Shown one piece after another: positions 47,294 to 55,638 of a DNA stretch of 64,000 nucleotides. The position numbers and the translations under genes were made by a program. The stretch spans positions 1,204,996 through 1,268,995 of the forward strand of contig NZ_FXTB01000001.1 in NCBI RefSeq assembly GCF_900182605.1, in the 5' to 3' direction. The notes beneath the pieces were generated by a model, which was given only the letters and a program-made list of their open reading frames with translations, was not told the DNA's origin and made no database searches. The stretch comes from Saccharicrinis carchari. Lineage in GTDB: Bacteria > Bacteroidota > Bacteroidia > Bacteroidales > Marinilabiliaceae. The number at the start of each line of letters is the position of its first letter. The first letter of the stretch is position 1.

Positions 47294-47323
47294 ACAACAT
47301 ACTATAATACAACATACTATAAT
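47294..47323. repeat. 15-bp perfect direct repeat
   Basis: ACAACATACTATAAT occurs twice back to back, 19 bases beyond the stop codon of the MnmD gene. The rest of the gap up to the ROK gene shows no other feature. Confidence 0.75.
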
Positions 47324-47341
47324 TGCAGCTTAGCCTGTTAA

Positions 47342-47998
47342 TTATATTTTAATGGCTCTTAACATTTCGCGTTTCCCGGGTGGTCCGGGCATACGTTCCA
47401 CTTTAAAACCAACATCCTGCATCGTACGCCGCACAATTCCTTTGGCACAATAGGTAGTCAGTACACCTCCCGGCAGTAAAGCATTGTACGCCTTCTGAAA
47501 CACCGCGCTACTCCATAGCTTGGGTTGTATGTCAGGAGCAAAAGCATCGAAGTAGATTATATGATACTTATTTTCTGGTTTATATTTTGTAAAGTCGCAC
47601 TGCTGCTTGGTAAGGAAAAAGCGCGAGTCAAGCGCATTTTCTCTTCCCCAAGGCACCTGGTGTATTTTTTTAAACAGCGCTTTAAATTGTCCATCAAACA
47701 AAGCTCCATAATTCAATTGTTTTATAGTTTCCATATCCAGCGGATATTTTTCCAACGTACAATAGTGCACCTCCATTTCACCGCTGTTTACAGCACTCAA
47801 AAACGCATTTAACCCGGTACCAAAGCCAAACTCCAAAATATTTACCTGATTTGTTTGAACATGTTTTAAGCCGGCCTGAATAAACACATGCATCGCTTCG
47901 TTTACCGCTCCATTAACAGAATGGTAATGCTCGTTTAGTGCGGGCACATACAAAGTATGCGAACCATCCTTTGATAATTTAATCTCAATTTTAGTCAT
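47342..47998 (-). CDS. mnmD: MnmD-type tRNA (mnm5s2U34) methyltransferase
   Basis: SAM-dependent methyltransferase of 218 residues corresponding to the methyltransferase half of MnmC, without the FAD oxidase half. The SAM loop is in ILEFGFGTGLNAFLSA (about 60-75). IIYFDAFAPDIQPKLWS (about 150) and LLPGGVLTTYCAKGIVRRTMQDVGF are family marks. It completes mnm5s2U at the tRNA wobble position. It is divergent from dinB. Confidence 0.88.
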   Translation of the reverse strand: MTKIEIKLSKDGSHTLYVPALNEHYHSVNGAVNEAMHVFIQAGLKHVQTNQVNILEFGFGTGLNAFLSAVNSGEMEVHYCTLEKYPLDMETIKQLNYGALFDGQFKALFKKIHQVPWGRENALDSRFFLTKQQCDFTKYKPENKYHIIYFDAFAPDIQPKLWSSAVFQKAYNALLPGGVLTTYCAKGIVRRTMQDVGFKVERMPGPPGKREMLRAIKI

Positions 47999-48065
47999 CA
48001 GTTAAATATTATCATCTTTTATTGATAGTTTTGAATGGAAAATTACATTAAATAAATAAGAATCA

Positions 48066-49217
48066 ATGCGCATGATACATTCATGTGAAAGAGCGGATGT
48101 TAAACAACTTAGCTACAATATAATGATTTCGGGAGAGGGAAAAGAGGTGCAGCGAAAGATTATTCACATCGATATGGATGCGTTTTTTGCTTCCGTAGAA
48201 CAACGCGACTTCCCACAGCTCAAGGGCAAGCCAGTAGTAGTGGGTAGCGCCTCACAACGTGGAGTGATAGCTGCTGCCAGCTACGAGGCACGGAAATACG
48301 GGATATATTCGGCCATGCCATCGCGCACGGCACTAAAAAAATGTCCGCATTTAATTTTCCAGCCACATCGTTTTGATGTATACAAATCCGTATCGGCACA
48401 GGTAATGGATATATTGCATGACTATACCGACAAGGTAGAACCTTTGAGCATAGATGAAGCTTTTTTAGATGTGAGCACCAACAAAAAAAATTACAGGTCG
48501 GCTACCCTTATTGCACGCGAAATACAGCAGCGCATCGAAGATGAAACGAAATTAACAGCATCGGCTGGCATCAGCGTAAACAAGTTTTTGGCTAAAATTG
48601 CCTCCGGTAAAAACAAACCAAACGGCTTATTTGTGATTAAACCAGATCAGGTACTGCCTTTTATAGAGCAATTACCTGTTAAAGAATTTTACGGTGTAGG
48701 CAAAAAGACCTCCGAAAAAATGAACCACCTGGGTATTTTCAGTGGCAAAGATATGCAGGCCTGGAGTCTGAACGGATTGGTTAAGCACTTTGGAAAAGCA
48801 GGTCGTTTTTTTTATTCCATCTGCAGAGGCCAGGACGACAGACCTGTTGTAGCCAACCGCACGCGCAAATCAGTGGGTATAGAAAACACGTATGGCGAAA
48901 ATTTAACCACTTTAAGGGAAAGAACAGACCAACTGAACGTTCTGATCAATGGTTTGTGGCGGCGTACTATCCGTACACAAATGTACGGAAGAACAGTTAC
49001 CTTAAAAATAAAGTTTAATGATTTTAAACAGCATACGTATAGCAAAACCACAGTACAAAAAATAGAAACACCCGATACACTTTCAGAAATTGCGCATGCA
49101 TTACTTAATCAGGTAGTGTTTGACCGAAGCGTACGACTGATGGGCTTAAGTATTTCAAATTTAGATGACGGCAAGCACGAGAATATGCCGGTACAACTAA
49201 CCCTGGATTTTGATTAA
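48066..49217 (+). CDS. dinB: DNA polymerase IV (Y family)
   Basis: Error-prone translesion polymerase, 383 residues as drawn. Catalytic carboxylates are in IHIDMDAFFASVEQRD and PLSIDEAFLDVS, with the YxxR-like steric region AASYEARKYGIYSAMPS. HhH and little-finger domains follow. The C-terminal FDRSVRLMGLSISNLDD...VQLTLDFD ends in a beta-clamp-binding-like QLTLDF. Most DinB proteins start about 30 residues later, so the ATG at 48123 (MISGEG) is an alternative. It is not linked to an SOS box that I can recognise. Confidence 0.93.
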   Translation: MRMIHSCERADVKQLSYNIMISGEGKEVQRKIIHIDMDAFFASVEQRDFPQLKGKPVVVGSASQRGVIAAASYEARKYGIYSAMPSRTALKKCPHLIFQPHRFDVYKSVSAQVMDILHDYTDKVEPLSIDEAFLDVSTNKKNYRSATLIAREIQQRIEDETKLTASAGISVNKFLAKIASGKNKPNGLFVIKPDQVLPFIEQLPVKEFYGVGKKTSEKMNHLGIFSGKDMQAWSLNGLVKHFGKAGRFFYSICRGQDDRPVVANRTRKSVGIENTYGENLTTLRERTDQLNVLINGLWRRTIRTQMYGRTVTLKIKFNDFKQHTYSKTTVQKIETPDTLSEIAHALLNQVVFDRSVRLMGLSISNLDDGKHENMPVQLTLDFD

Positions 49218-49360
49218 GGTAGTTTAAAATGGAAATAACTATCCCCCTGATTGTTACCCTTATTTCCCGAAAACATCCCCTGCTTGCAGCTGACAAGTTG
49301 CTCGCCACAAACAGGGGGAACATATTTTTAACGCAAACTATTGTACTCTATGCTCAATAA

Positions 49361-49642
49361 TTATTTCAATTCTTGAATCTTGGTAAGCAATTCCATTGTC
49401 TTATTCATCAAGTCAGCACGAAGTTTCGAATAGTATCGCTTTACCAGCTTGGGGTTATCCTTACCGTCGGGATGGTTTGCCCTGGCCACAAATTCGTTTC
49501 GCATTTCAATTGCTTCACCCAAAATAGGAGAAACATCTTCATCTTTAATATTATCTATCAAAGTAAGTTTCATTAAACCTTGCGTAACTACTTCGGAGGC
49601 TAAATAATTAATGTCTTTTTTTAATTCTCTAATACTTGCCAT
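49361..49642 (-). CDS. Small helical conserved-type protein, function unknown
   Basis: 93 residues, no signal peptide or membrane segment, predicted as three helices (ASIRELKKDINYLASEVVTQGLMKLT; SPILGEAIEMRNEFVARANHP; LMNKTMELLTKIQELK). The composition is like a real cytoplasmic protein with normal codon use. I do not recognise a characterised family. The neighbours (dinB convergent, arsC-like divergent) give no functional clue. Confidence 0.65.
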   Translation of the reverse strand: MASIRELKKDINYLASEVVTQGLMKLTLIDNIKDEDVSPILGEAIEMRNEFVARANHPDGKDNPKLVKRYYSKLRADLMNKTMELLTKIQELK

Positions 49643-49971
49643 CTTATCTGTTTTTTTTAAATATTACCGCAAGATACGTCATATTTTCTACGCTGCAAAC
49701 AATGCAAATAAGGTAAGTAAAACAAGCATTGTAAATTTCGATTATACCTATAGATTTACAATGAAGTTTCATCCTACAATTAAGCAGGTTTGTAAAATTT
49801 TACCGCTGCTTTTCCGTTATAATTATTTTAAGCCATACGAATTAATTAATTTCGTATTTTAATAAAAATATTCCTAAAGTTTAAAAAAATAAATCTACAC
49901 ATACACCACTGCACGTATTTACTAATTCGCAGTTATGGGATTGATTTTTTGAGGAGATAAAACAGCTAAAC
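49643..49971. other. 329-bp intergenic region with a 10-bp perfect inverted repeat
   Basis: CATTGTAAAT (49727-49736) is exactly repeated inverted as ATTTACAATG (49754-49763), spacer 17 bases. A 33-codon ATG frame (49761-49862) starts inside the right arm but has no supporting features. The remainder is A/T-rich and should hold promoters for both divergent genes. Confidence 0.45.
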
Positions 49972-50364
49972 ATGAAAAAAATTTATCATTTATCCACTTG
50001 TTCCACCTGCAGGAGGATTATTAAAGAGGTTGGTCCTGATAGCAGTTTTATTTTACAAGATTTAAAAACAGAGGCCATTAGTGCAGAACAATTGGATTTT
50101 ATAAGAGAACGCACCGGAAGCTATGCAAGTGTTTTCAACAAACAGGCCCGCAAATACCGCGAAATGGAACTCTATATACAAGAGCTAAGTGAGGATAGAA
50201 TACGCGAACTTATTTTGGCAGAATATACTTTTTTAAAGCGTCCCCTATTTATTATTGGAAATACAGTATTTGTTGGCAATAGTCGCAAAGTGATTAATGA
50301 AATTAACAATTTTATGCGTGTACACTTGAGCAGCAATAAGAAGGATAAGGCTGGCCTAAAATAA
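49972..50364 (+). CDS. ArsC/Spx-like family protein
   Basis: Thioredoxin-fold protein of 130 residues with the N-terminal motif CSTCRR (residues 9-14), matching the Cys-X2-Cys-Arg form of ArsC/Spx relatives. FIRERTGSYASVFNKQARKYREM replaces the standard LLRTRWKLYRE-like region, and KRPLFIIGNTVFVGNSRKVI matches the family's cis-proline segment (RPLxxxxxxxxxG). It could be an arsenate reductase, a glutaredoxin-like thiol reductase, or a Spx-like regulator; there are no ars genes nearby, so arsenate is unlikely to be the main job. Confidence 0.8.
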   Translation: MKKIYHLSTCSTCRRIIKEVGPDSSFILQDLKTEAISAEQLDFIRERTGSYASVFNKQARKYREMELYIQELSEDRIRELILAEYTFLKRPLFIIGNTVFVGNSRKVINEINNFMRVHLSSNKKDKAGLK

Positions 50365-50555
50365 TGGCAGCGATTTGTTATAATCCTGATTCATCCACCT
50401 GCCCAAATTATTAGAGCCAAAACACTTCCGAATTTTTGCAAACGTAACGAGTTACTACAATTCAGCATGCCAACGGAAGTGATTATTCTGCCCGGGGAAG
50501 CAACCTTTTTCATATTCCCGCATCATATCCAAGTAATTTTTTAAACTTAATTGCT

Positions 50556-51788
50556 ATGACAACTCAATTCGTTACGTACTTATGTTTGCTTGCATTATCG
50601 TTTACGGCTTGCGACAAAAACAACCACACACCCGAAAATAATCCCTACAAGCCCATAGCCCTGGATTTAAAATCCGCGTCGCTGGTAGAATCATCCAATA
50701 CTTTTGGTGCAAATTTATTTAAGGAGATACTGGAAGATGAAGGTGAAAATGAAAATATTTTAATTTCGCCGTTGAGCATTTTCCAGGCACTTAGCATGAC
50801 ACGCAATGGAGCCAATGGACTCACCAGAGATGAAATGACTGCAGTGCTGGCCTTTGATGAATCGCAAGATGACGATTTAAATGTGTATCAGAAAAAACTG
50901 ATGGATGCGCTTAAAAAGGCAGATAATAAACTGACCTTAGACATTGCCAATAGTATTTGGTACAGAAACGACGAAACGGTAGAACTTCCTTTTATCCAAG
51001 TAAATCAGGATTATTTTAATGCCGAGGTCAGCGCCCTTGATTTTTCGGATGCCGAAGGTGCTAAACGCACCATTAATAATTGGGTGGATAAACAAACCAA
51101 AGGCAAGATACCGGAGATAGTAGATGAAGTAACGCAAGATCATGTAATGTTTTTAATCAATGCCATTTATTTTTACGGACATTGGCAAAATGAATTTGAC
51201 ACAAAAGATACCCAAAAGGCGCCATTTTATCCTGAGGCGGGCAACGAAGTGACCGTGGATATGATGCATCAGGAAACAGACTTGGGTTATGCCGCCAACG
51301 CCTTGTTTACAATGGTTGAAATTCCGTATGGTAACGGTCATTTTAATATGGTGGCATTGATGCCCAACAAGGGCAAAAAAGTAAAAGATATTGTGCATGC
51401 TCTTAACAATGAAAATTGGGCTGCATGGATGGAAAGCTTGAGCAAACAACCAATAGTATTGGGTTTTCCAAAGTTTAAATTCGAGGGCGATTATAAACTC
51501 AAAGAACCTCTAATTAGTATGGGGATGCCATTGGCATTTTCAGATTGGGCCGACTTTACCGGCATCTTAAGCAAAGGTGGAATAATGATTTCGAAGGTAA
51601 AGCACAAAACATTTATTGAAGTGGACGAAAAAGGAACTGAAGCTGCAGCAGTTACCAGTGTGGAGGTAGGGTATACATCTGTTGGTCCGCAAAAATTACA
51701 TTTTACAGCCAACAAACCTTTTGTTTTTGCTATCACCGAAAAAGATACCAACACCATTTTGTTTTTGGGCAAGTTGATGAGGCCATAG
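50556..51788 (+). CDS. Serpin-family lipoprotein protease inhibitor
   Basis: Exported serpin, 410 residues. The signal peptide has lipobox SFTAC (about Cys20), so it is membrane anchored. The serpin core runs from about 45 to 410 with NILISPLSIFQALSMTRNGA, MFLINAIYFYGHWQNEFD, MVALMPNKGK and the C-terminal NKPFVFAITEKDTNTILFLGKLM. The reactive-loop hinge EVDEKGTEAAAVTSVEV (about 352-368) has small residues at the positions needed for loop insertion, so it should be inhibitory. The P1 position cannot be set with certainty; Tyr or Thr of GYTSVG is likely. Bacterial serpins may protect against host or competitor proteases. Confidence 0.92.
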   Translation: MTTQFVTYLCLLALSFTACDKNNHTPENNPYKPIALDLKSASLVESSNTFGANLFKEILEDEGENENILISPLSIFQALSMTRNGANGLTRDEMTAVLAFDESQDDDLNVYQKKLMDALKKADNKLTLDIANSIWYRNDETVELPFIQVNQDYFNAEVSALDFSDAEGAKRTINNWVDKQTKGKIPEIVDEVTQDHVMFLINAIYFYGHWQNEFDTKDTQKAPFYPEAGNEVTVDMMHQETDLGYAANALFTMVEIPYGNGHFNMVALMPNKGKKVKDIVHALNNENWAAWMESLSKQPIVLGFPKFKFEGDYKLKEPLISMGMPLAFSDWADFTGILSKGGIMISKVKHKTFIEVDEKGTEAAAVTSVEVGYTSVGPQKLHFTANKPFVFAITEKDTNTILFLGKLMRP

Positions 51789-52876
51789 CAACATAGCGAA
51801 GTTATTATTTAAGTGGTGATGACCACGAATTTGACTACTGCGATGCCGGTATAAACTTCGTTGTGTGCCAGCTCTATTTACCGCCCCAATTTTCATGTTG
51901 TGTTACGATACTAATCAAAGAGAGCGTTCGTTCGGGTGTTTACGTGTGTAGGCCAATAATATAAGATCCGATTGCTTGCGGTTGCCTTTAGCCAGAGCGA
52001 CTATTGGGGTGGAATAAGCTGCACCTTCATTATTTAATACGTGGCGTGGGAAAGCAGCACAAAACTTTATACCTTAATTTAATAACTTTGATACCCGGAT
52101 TATCTATTGCTGTTCCCGAAAGCTACTTTGATCCGCCAAATTTGCATATTGTATCATGGCCTTTTATTTTGGGTAAGTCTACCTGTTATGTTGGTACATA
52201 TCCGGCTCATCGTGTCCAGGTTTTCCGCTGCTGTCAATCTTTTAATAATGACAATTTAGTTTGAACATGGCCAAAACCAGTACCTCCAGCAACACATACC
52301 GGCACAAGCTTGTGATTCCCTGCCAAGCAAGGAATCTTTTAAATCTTACTCGCAAACTAATTTATTATAATTGCAAGATGCAGTATTTCAATAGAGCAGG
52401 AAAACAGCACGCTATTGACTTTTAGCCCACAATAGCTTAGATTTGGATAGGGCTATATTTTTCTGAACATATACAACCAGCCCCCATATGAGCGGGCTGG
52501 CAATGAGAGCGCTCTCTCACATAAGCGGTGCCGCCGAGCGAGAGGAGGATGCCTAATGCGGTGAGTTCCCCCGATAAAAAACCGGGGCAAGCTATCAGAC
52601 CATTAAAAAACAAATTATAGCAGATCAAATCGACATAGCCTGCCCCCACCCCATTGAGGGAAGGAGAAAAATAGTTAGGCCTCACAGGAGGATATTATAA
52701 AATATACTTGCTATCACTGCTTTGCCATTCTTTAATTATATAAAAACCCAGGATTAAGGGGATTAACACAAGGGAATCATTAAAACCGGCTAAGCATCAG
52801 CAGTATGCTATCTCTTATCTATGCGCCTCTTATCTGATTTTAAACAAATGAAATAAACATCTTAGTATAAAACCTT
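51789..52876. other. 1.09-kb intergenic region with several hairpins, no supported gene
   Basis: The longest gene-poor stretch in the window. An 86-codon frame (52004-52264) has implausible composition. A terminator-like hairpin follows it (52314-52340). From 52470 to 52690 there are several G/C-rich inverted pieces (CAGCCC...GGGCTG; CCCCG...CGGGG) of the repetitive intergenic type. MgtC's promoter must lie near the end. Confidence 0.5.
52314..52340 (+). terminator. Terminator-like hairpin without a known upstream gene
   Basis: GATTCCCTGC and GCAAGGAATC form a 10-bp stem (one mismatch) with a 3-base loop, followed by TTTT. The nearest confident plus-strand gene (serpin) ends 526 bases upstream, so it may end an unrecognised transcript. 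Confidence 0.55.
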
Positions 52877-53344
52877 ATGGAATCAATACACTCGCAATTG
52901 TGGATATTGTTAGACGTACTTATTGCGGCTGTGCTTTCTGCTGTTGTTGGTATAGAAAGGGAGAAAAAGGACAAGCCATCCGGTTTACGCACCAATATGA
53001 TTGTTGGGAGCATTTCATGCTTATTAGTTGCGATAAGCCCGGATCTCAGTCAGTTTATGCTATCTGATGTACCCATGGAAATGATTAATGTAGATCCCAT
53101 CCGTATTATCCACGCCATCATTATAGGGGTTAGTTTTATTGGTGCCGGTACCATACTTAAATTTAAGGATGAGAATATCATTAAAAACCTCACCACCGCT
53201 TCCACCCTTCTTTATTCGGCCGGCATAGGCATATCCGTAGGCACAAAAGCGTACGTTATAGCAATAGGTCTGACCTTCATTATCATTATAATAAACTCTT
53301 TACATCATCTCAAAAAAATACAATCTTTTTTTACGAAAAAATAA
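52877..53344 (+). CDS. MgtC/SapB family membrane protein
   Basis: Inner-membrane protein of 155 residues with about five TM segments. Family marks are VVGIEREKKDKPSGLRTNMIVGSISCLL (about 23-50) and IGVSFIGAGTILKFKDENIIKNLTTASTLLYSAGIGISVG (about 85-125). The soluble C-terminal domain of longer MgtC proteins is missing, as in the short group. It may help survival at low Mg2+ or modulate ATP synthase; no Mg2+ transporter is adjacent. The gene ends 6 bases from the convergent aminotransferase. Confidence 0.9.
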   Translation: MESIHSQLWILLDVLIAAVLSAVVGIEREKKDKPSGLRTNMIVGSISCLLVAISPDLSQFMLSDVPMEMINVDPIRIIHAIIIGVSFIGAGTILKFKDENIIKNLTTASTLLYSAGIGISVGTKAYVIAIGLTFIIIIINSLHHLKKIQSFFTKK

Positions 53345-53350
53345 CAAAGG

Positions 53351-54649
53351 CTACTTATTTTCTTTCAGATAATCCATACAAGCCGCAAAAATACCGTCGA
53401 AGAGTTTTTTTGCATCGGAAGCCGCCATGGCAGCAAAAGCCACGCGTAACACATTATTGAGGTTAATGATGCCTATGCTGTATTTTTTAATCAGTATTTC
53501 GCGTATGGCTTCTCCATCCAGTCCCTCCTTTAACTGAATACACATAAAATAACCGGAATTATACGGCAGTGCCGTAAAAAACTGTGCATATTTATCATCG
53601 GTCAGCACTTTCTTTATAGCCTGGTACCGTGCATTCATAATAATATACTTGGATTTTTTTTGCAGCTTGTAATCGGGTGATTCAAAAGCATGTAACAAAA
53701 GAGATTGGCTCAGGTTAGCAGCATTTGAGATACTTCCCCTTACAGCACCGGCGGTTTTCATTTCCAGGGCTTGGTACAAATCGGCATCACCTCCTTTTAT
53801 TGCGTAGGTAATAAAGCCCACGCGAAAACCCCAGGCATAATCTTCTTTGGTTGCGCCATCAATCTTTACCGCCAGCACATGGGGGTGCAAATTACTTAAA
53901 TACGCGAATATGGATTCCTGTGCTATGTTATCTTCATACACCAATCCAAAGTAGGCATCGTCGGTGAACACCACTATTTTTTTTCCTGCTTCGGCCGCTT
54001 CTCTTACGGAAGCGGCAATATTGTCCATCTCTTTAAAGGTGGGGGTATAACCGGATGGGTTATTCGGAAAGTTAAGAATAAGCACTTTTTTATCCCCTTC
54101 CGTCATTAAACTTTGCTTTAAGGCCTCTACATCGAACCCACCGTTCTTAAATAAATTAAATTTTGTGAGCCTAGCACCATAGGCGCTGGCCAAACCTAAG
54201 TTATAGTTGCCCCAAAATAAGCTGGGTACAATGATCTCCTGACCCGGATCCACAAAAAGGTAACCCGCCATGCTTATGCCGTGGGTAAGCGCACAGGTAA
54301 CTACCGGCAGACTTAGGGTAAGATCCTTAAGTTGCTTATTTTTTTCATAAATCATTTGCTTCCATTTGCTACGCAAGTCAGGCCGCCCAAAACTGGGTGC
54401 ATACGAAAAGGTGAGCGATGGATCCATATCTATTTTTGAAGCGATGGCATCCAATCGCATGGGCGATCCGTCATCTTCTATTGCAGCGCCTATGGTGGCA
54501 TTTATTTTAGTTCCTTTGGCTTCGGCGGTTTGACCCAATATTCCTTTTTTAGGGAAAAATATGTTTTTCCCTTTTTCGGATAACAAATCAAAAACAACAG
54601 GATTTTTTGCGAGAATTACCTCATTTAACTCTTGGGCTTGCGGATTCAT
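53351..54649 (-). CDS. Class I/II PLP-dependent aminotransferase
   Basis: Cytoplasmic fold-I aminotransferase of 432 residues. The PLP-binding Lys is in VKIDGATKEDYAWGFRVGFITY (about 270). Other marks are LILNFPNNPSGYTPT (Asn-Pro, about 200), FTDDAYFGLVY and a C-terminal Arg region. The N-terminal part (GKGTKINATIGAAIEDDGSPMRLDAIA) is specific for a Bacteroidota subgroup. The amino acid substrate cannot be set; there is no biosynthetic operon. It is convergent with mgtC. Confidence 0.9.
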   Translation of the reverse strand: MNPQAQELNEVILAKNPVVFDLLSEKGKNIFFPKKGILGQTAEAKGTKINATIGAAIEDDGSPMRLDAIASKIDMDPSLTFSYAPSFGRPDLRSKWKQMIYEKNKQLKDLTLSLPVVTCALTHGISMAGYLFVDPGQEIIVPSLFWGNYNLGLASAYGARLTKFNLFKNGGFDVEALKQSLMTEGDKKVLILNFPNNPSGYTPTFKEMDNIAASVREAAEAGKKIVVFTDDAYFGLVYEDNIAQESIFAYLSNLHPHVLAVKIDGATKEDYAWGFRVGFITYAIKGGDADLYQALEMKTAGAVRGSISNAANLSQSLLLHAFESPDYKLQKKSKYIIMNARYQAIKKVLTDDKYAQFFTALPYNSGYFMCIQLKEGLDGEAIREILIKKYSIGIINLNNVLRVAFAAMAASDAKKLFDGIFAACMDYLKENK

Positions 54650-54960
54650 CTTTATGTTGATTATGGTTTAATGTTCTGTTTTCTGTGGGCCTTTTGTTTA
54701 GGCCTTACAAACTTGCCAAAAAAAGATGATATTTTTTGTACTGCCTAACAAAAAGTTTGATTTTCTTTATTAATTCGGCTTAGTACATCGCTAAAAAAAG
54801 CAAACATAATGTACACAACGGACCGCAAACGGGAGGGTGTACATTGCACCTGTTTTGTGAACAGGCGGGCTAAAAAACGCAATCTATGCCGTTCGACAAA
54901 ATAACTGCGCTGTATGAAAAGCCATACTATAGCGCCAGAGCTGGTGCACAGCCACCTACC
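54650..54960. other. 311-bp intergenic region, nothing recognised
   Basis: Spacer upstream of the aminotransferase gene. It should contain its minus-strand promoter, but no consensus box, strong hairpin or open frame was found. Confidence 0.4.
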
Positions 54961-55479
54961 TTAACCGTTCCAATAAGCACGTATTATTTTCTTTATTGAT
55001 TCAGCACCAATCTTATCCCAATCTATATTTTCCCGGCTTACCAATTCTATCCCGGTAACATCGTCCTGAACCAGCAAATTTTCCCAACCGCTTACGCTAC
55101 AAAGGAAACCCATATCGCAAGTATAAACACTATAACCCGAATAAACATACTCATTGGGGCACGAGGCTATGAATTTAACTTCTGTAACATCCAAATTCAA
55201 TTCTTCCTTTATTTCCCGGGTCACCGCATCTTCCACTGTTTCGTTGATGTCTACAAAGCCACCGGGTAAATCCAACATTCCTTTGTGGGGTTCAAAAGCT
55301 CTCACAGTAAGCAGCAATTCCCCTTTTTCGTTTTCGATTAAAGCGGCTACCGCTGCGGATGAATTGATAAAATAATGCAACTCGCAATTATCGCACAAAA
55401 AGGAATGGACACCTTGAAAATTAAATCTTTTGGAACCACATCTGGGGCAATATTTTAATACGCGTTCCGGCTTTGTCAT
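54961..55479 (-). CDS. NUDIX hydrolase with N-terminal zinc ribbon
   Basis: Pyrophosphohydrolase of 172 residues, like NADH pyrophosphatase/NudC relatives. The zinc ribbon CPRCGSKRFNF...CDNCELHYF occupies residues about 11-38. The Nudix box GGFVDINETVEDAVTREIKEEL (about 75-96) contains the full G-X5-E-X7-REU-X-EE pattern. Substrate unknown. It lies downstream of the nucleotidyltransferase gene on the same strand, but a 159-base repeat-rich gap separates them. Confidence 0.92.
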   Translation of the reverse strand: MTKPERVLKYCPRCGSKRFNFQGVHSFLCDNCELHYFINSSAAVAALIENEKGELLLTVRAFEPHKGMLDLPGGFVDINETVEDAVTREIKEELNLDVTEVKFIASCPNEYVYSGYSVYTCDMGFLCSVSGWENLLVQDDVTGIELVSRENIDWDKIGAESIKKIIRAYWNG

Positions 55480-55485
55480 TGTGGA

Positions 55486-55527
55486 TTAGAGGATAGAGGT
55501 TAGAAATTAGAGGATAGAGGTTAGAAG
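55486..55527. repeat. 21-bp tandem repeat (TTAGAGGATAGAGG type)
   Basis: Two copies of a 21-bp unit, 20 of 21 identical, with further TAGAAG/TAGAATT fragments on the right. Non-coding gap upstream of the NUDIX gene. Confidence 0.7.
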
Positions 55528-55573
55528 ATAGAATTTCGAGATTAGAATTCAGGGCTTGGGGTTTATGGGGATA

Positions 55574-55603
55574 CGGTTCTTCGGTATGCGGTTCTTCGGT
55601 ATG
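55574..55603. repeat. 15-bp perfect tandem repeat
   Basis: CGGTTCTTCGGTATG occurs twice back to back, near the 3' end of the nucleotidyltransferase gene. Confidence 0.75.
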
Positions 55604-55638
55604 TAATCGTAAACCGTCACACCGCACACCGTTTACCG

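Noticed and set aside
49761..49862. 33-codon small gene starting in the inverted repeat
   Set aside because: No ribosome site, no hydrophobic or conserved pattern; kept only as a note in the intergenic entry.
49972..50364. Arsenate reductase as a firm call
   Set aside because: Only the family motif is present; no ars operon genes are adjacent.
52004..52264. 86-codon gene in the 1.1-kb gap
   Set aside because: Unnatural composition (many aromatic and His residues), no start signal, no family similarity seen.
52437..52685. 82-codon minus-strand gene
   Set aside because: Lies over G/C-rich repeat hairpins and has no protein-like features.
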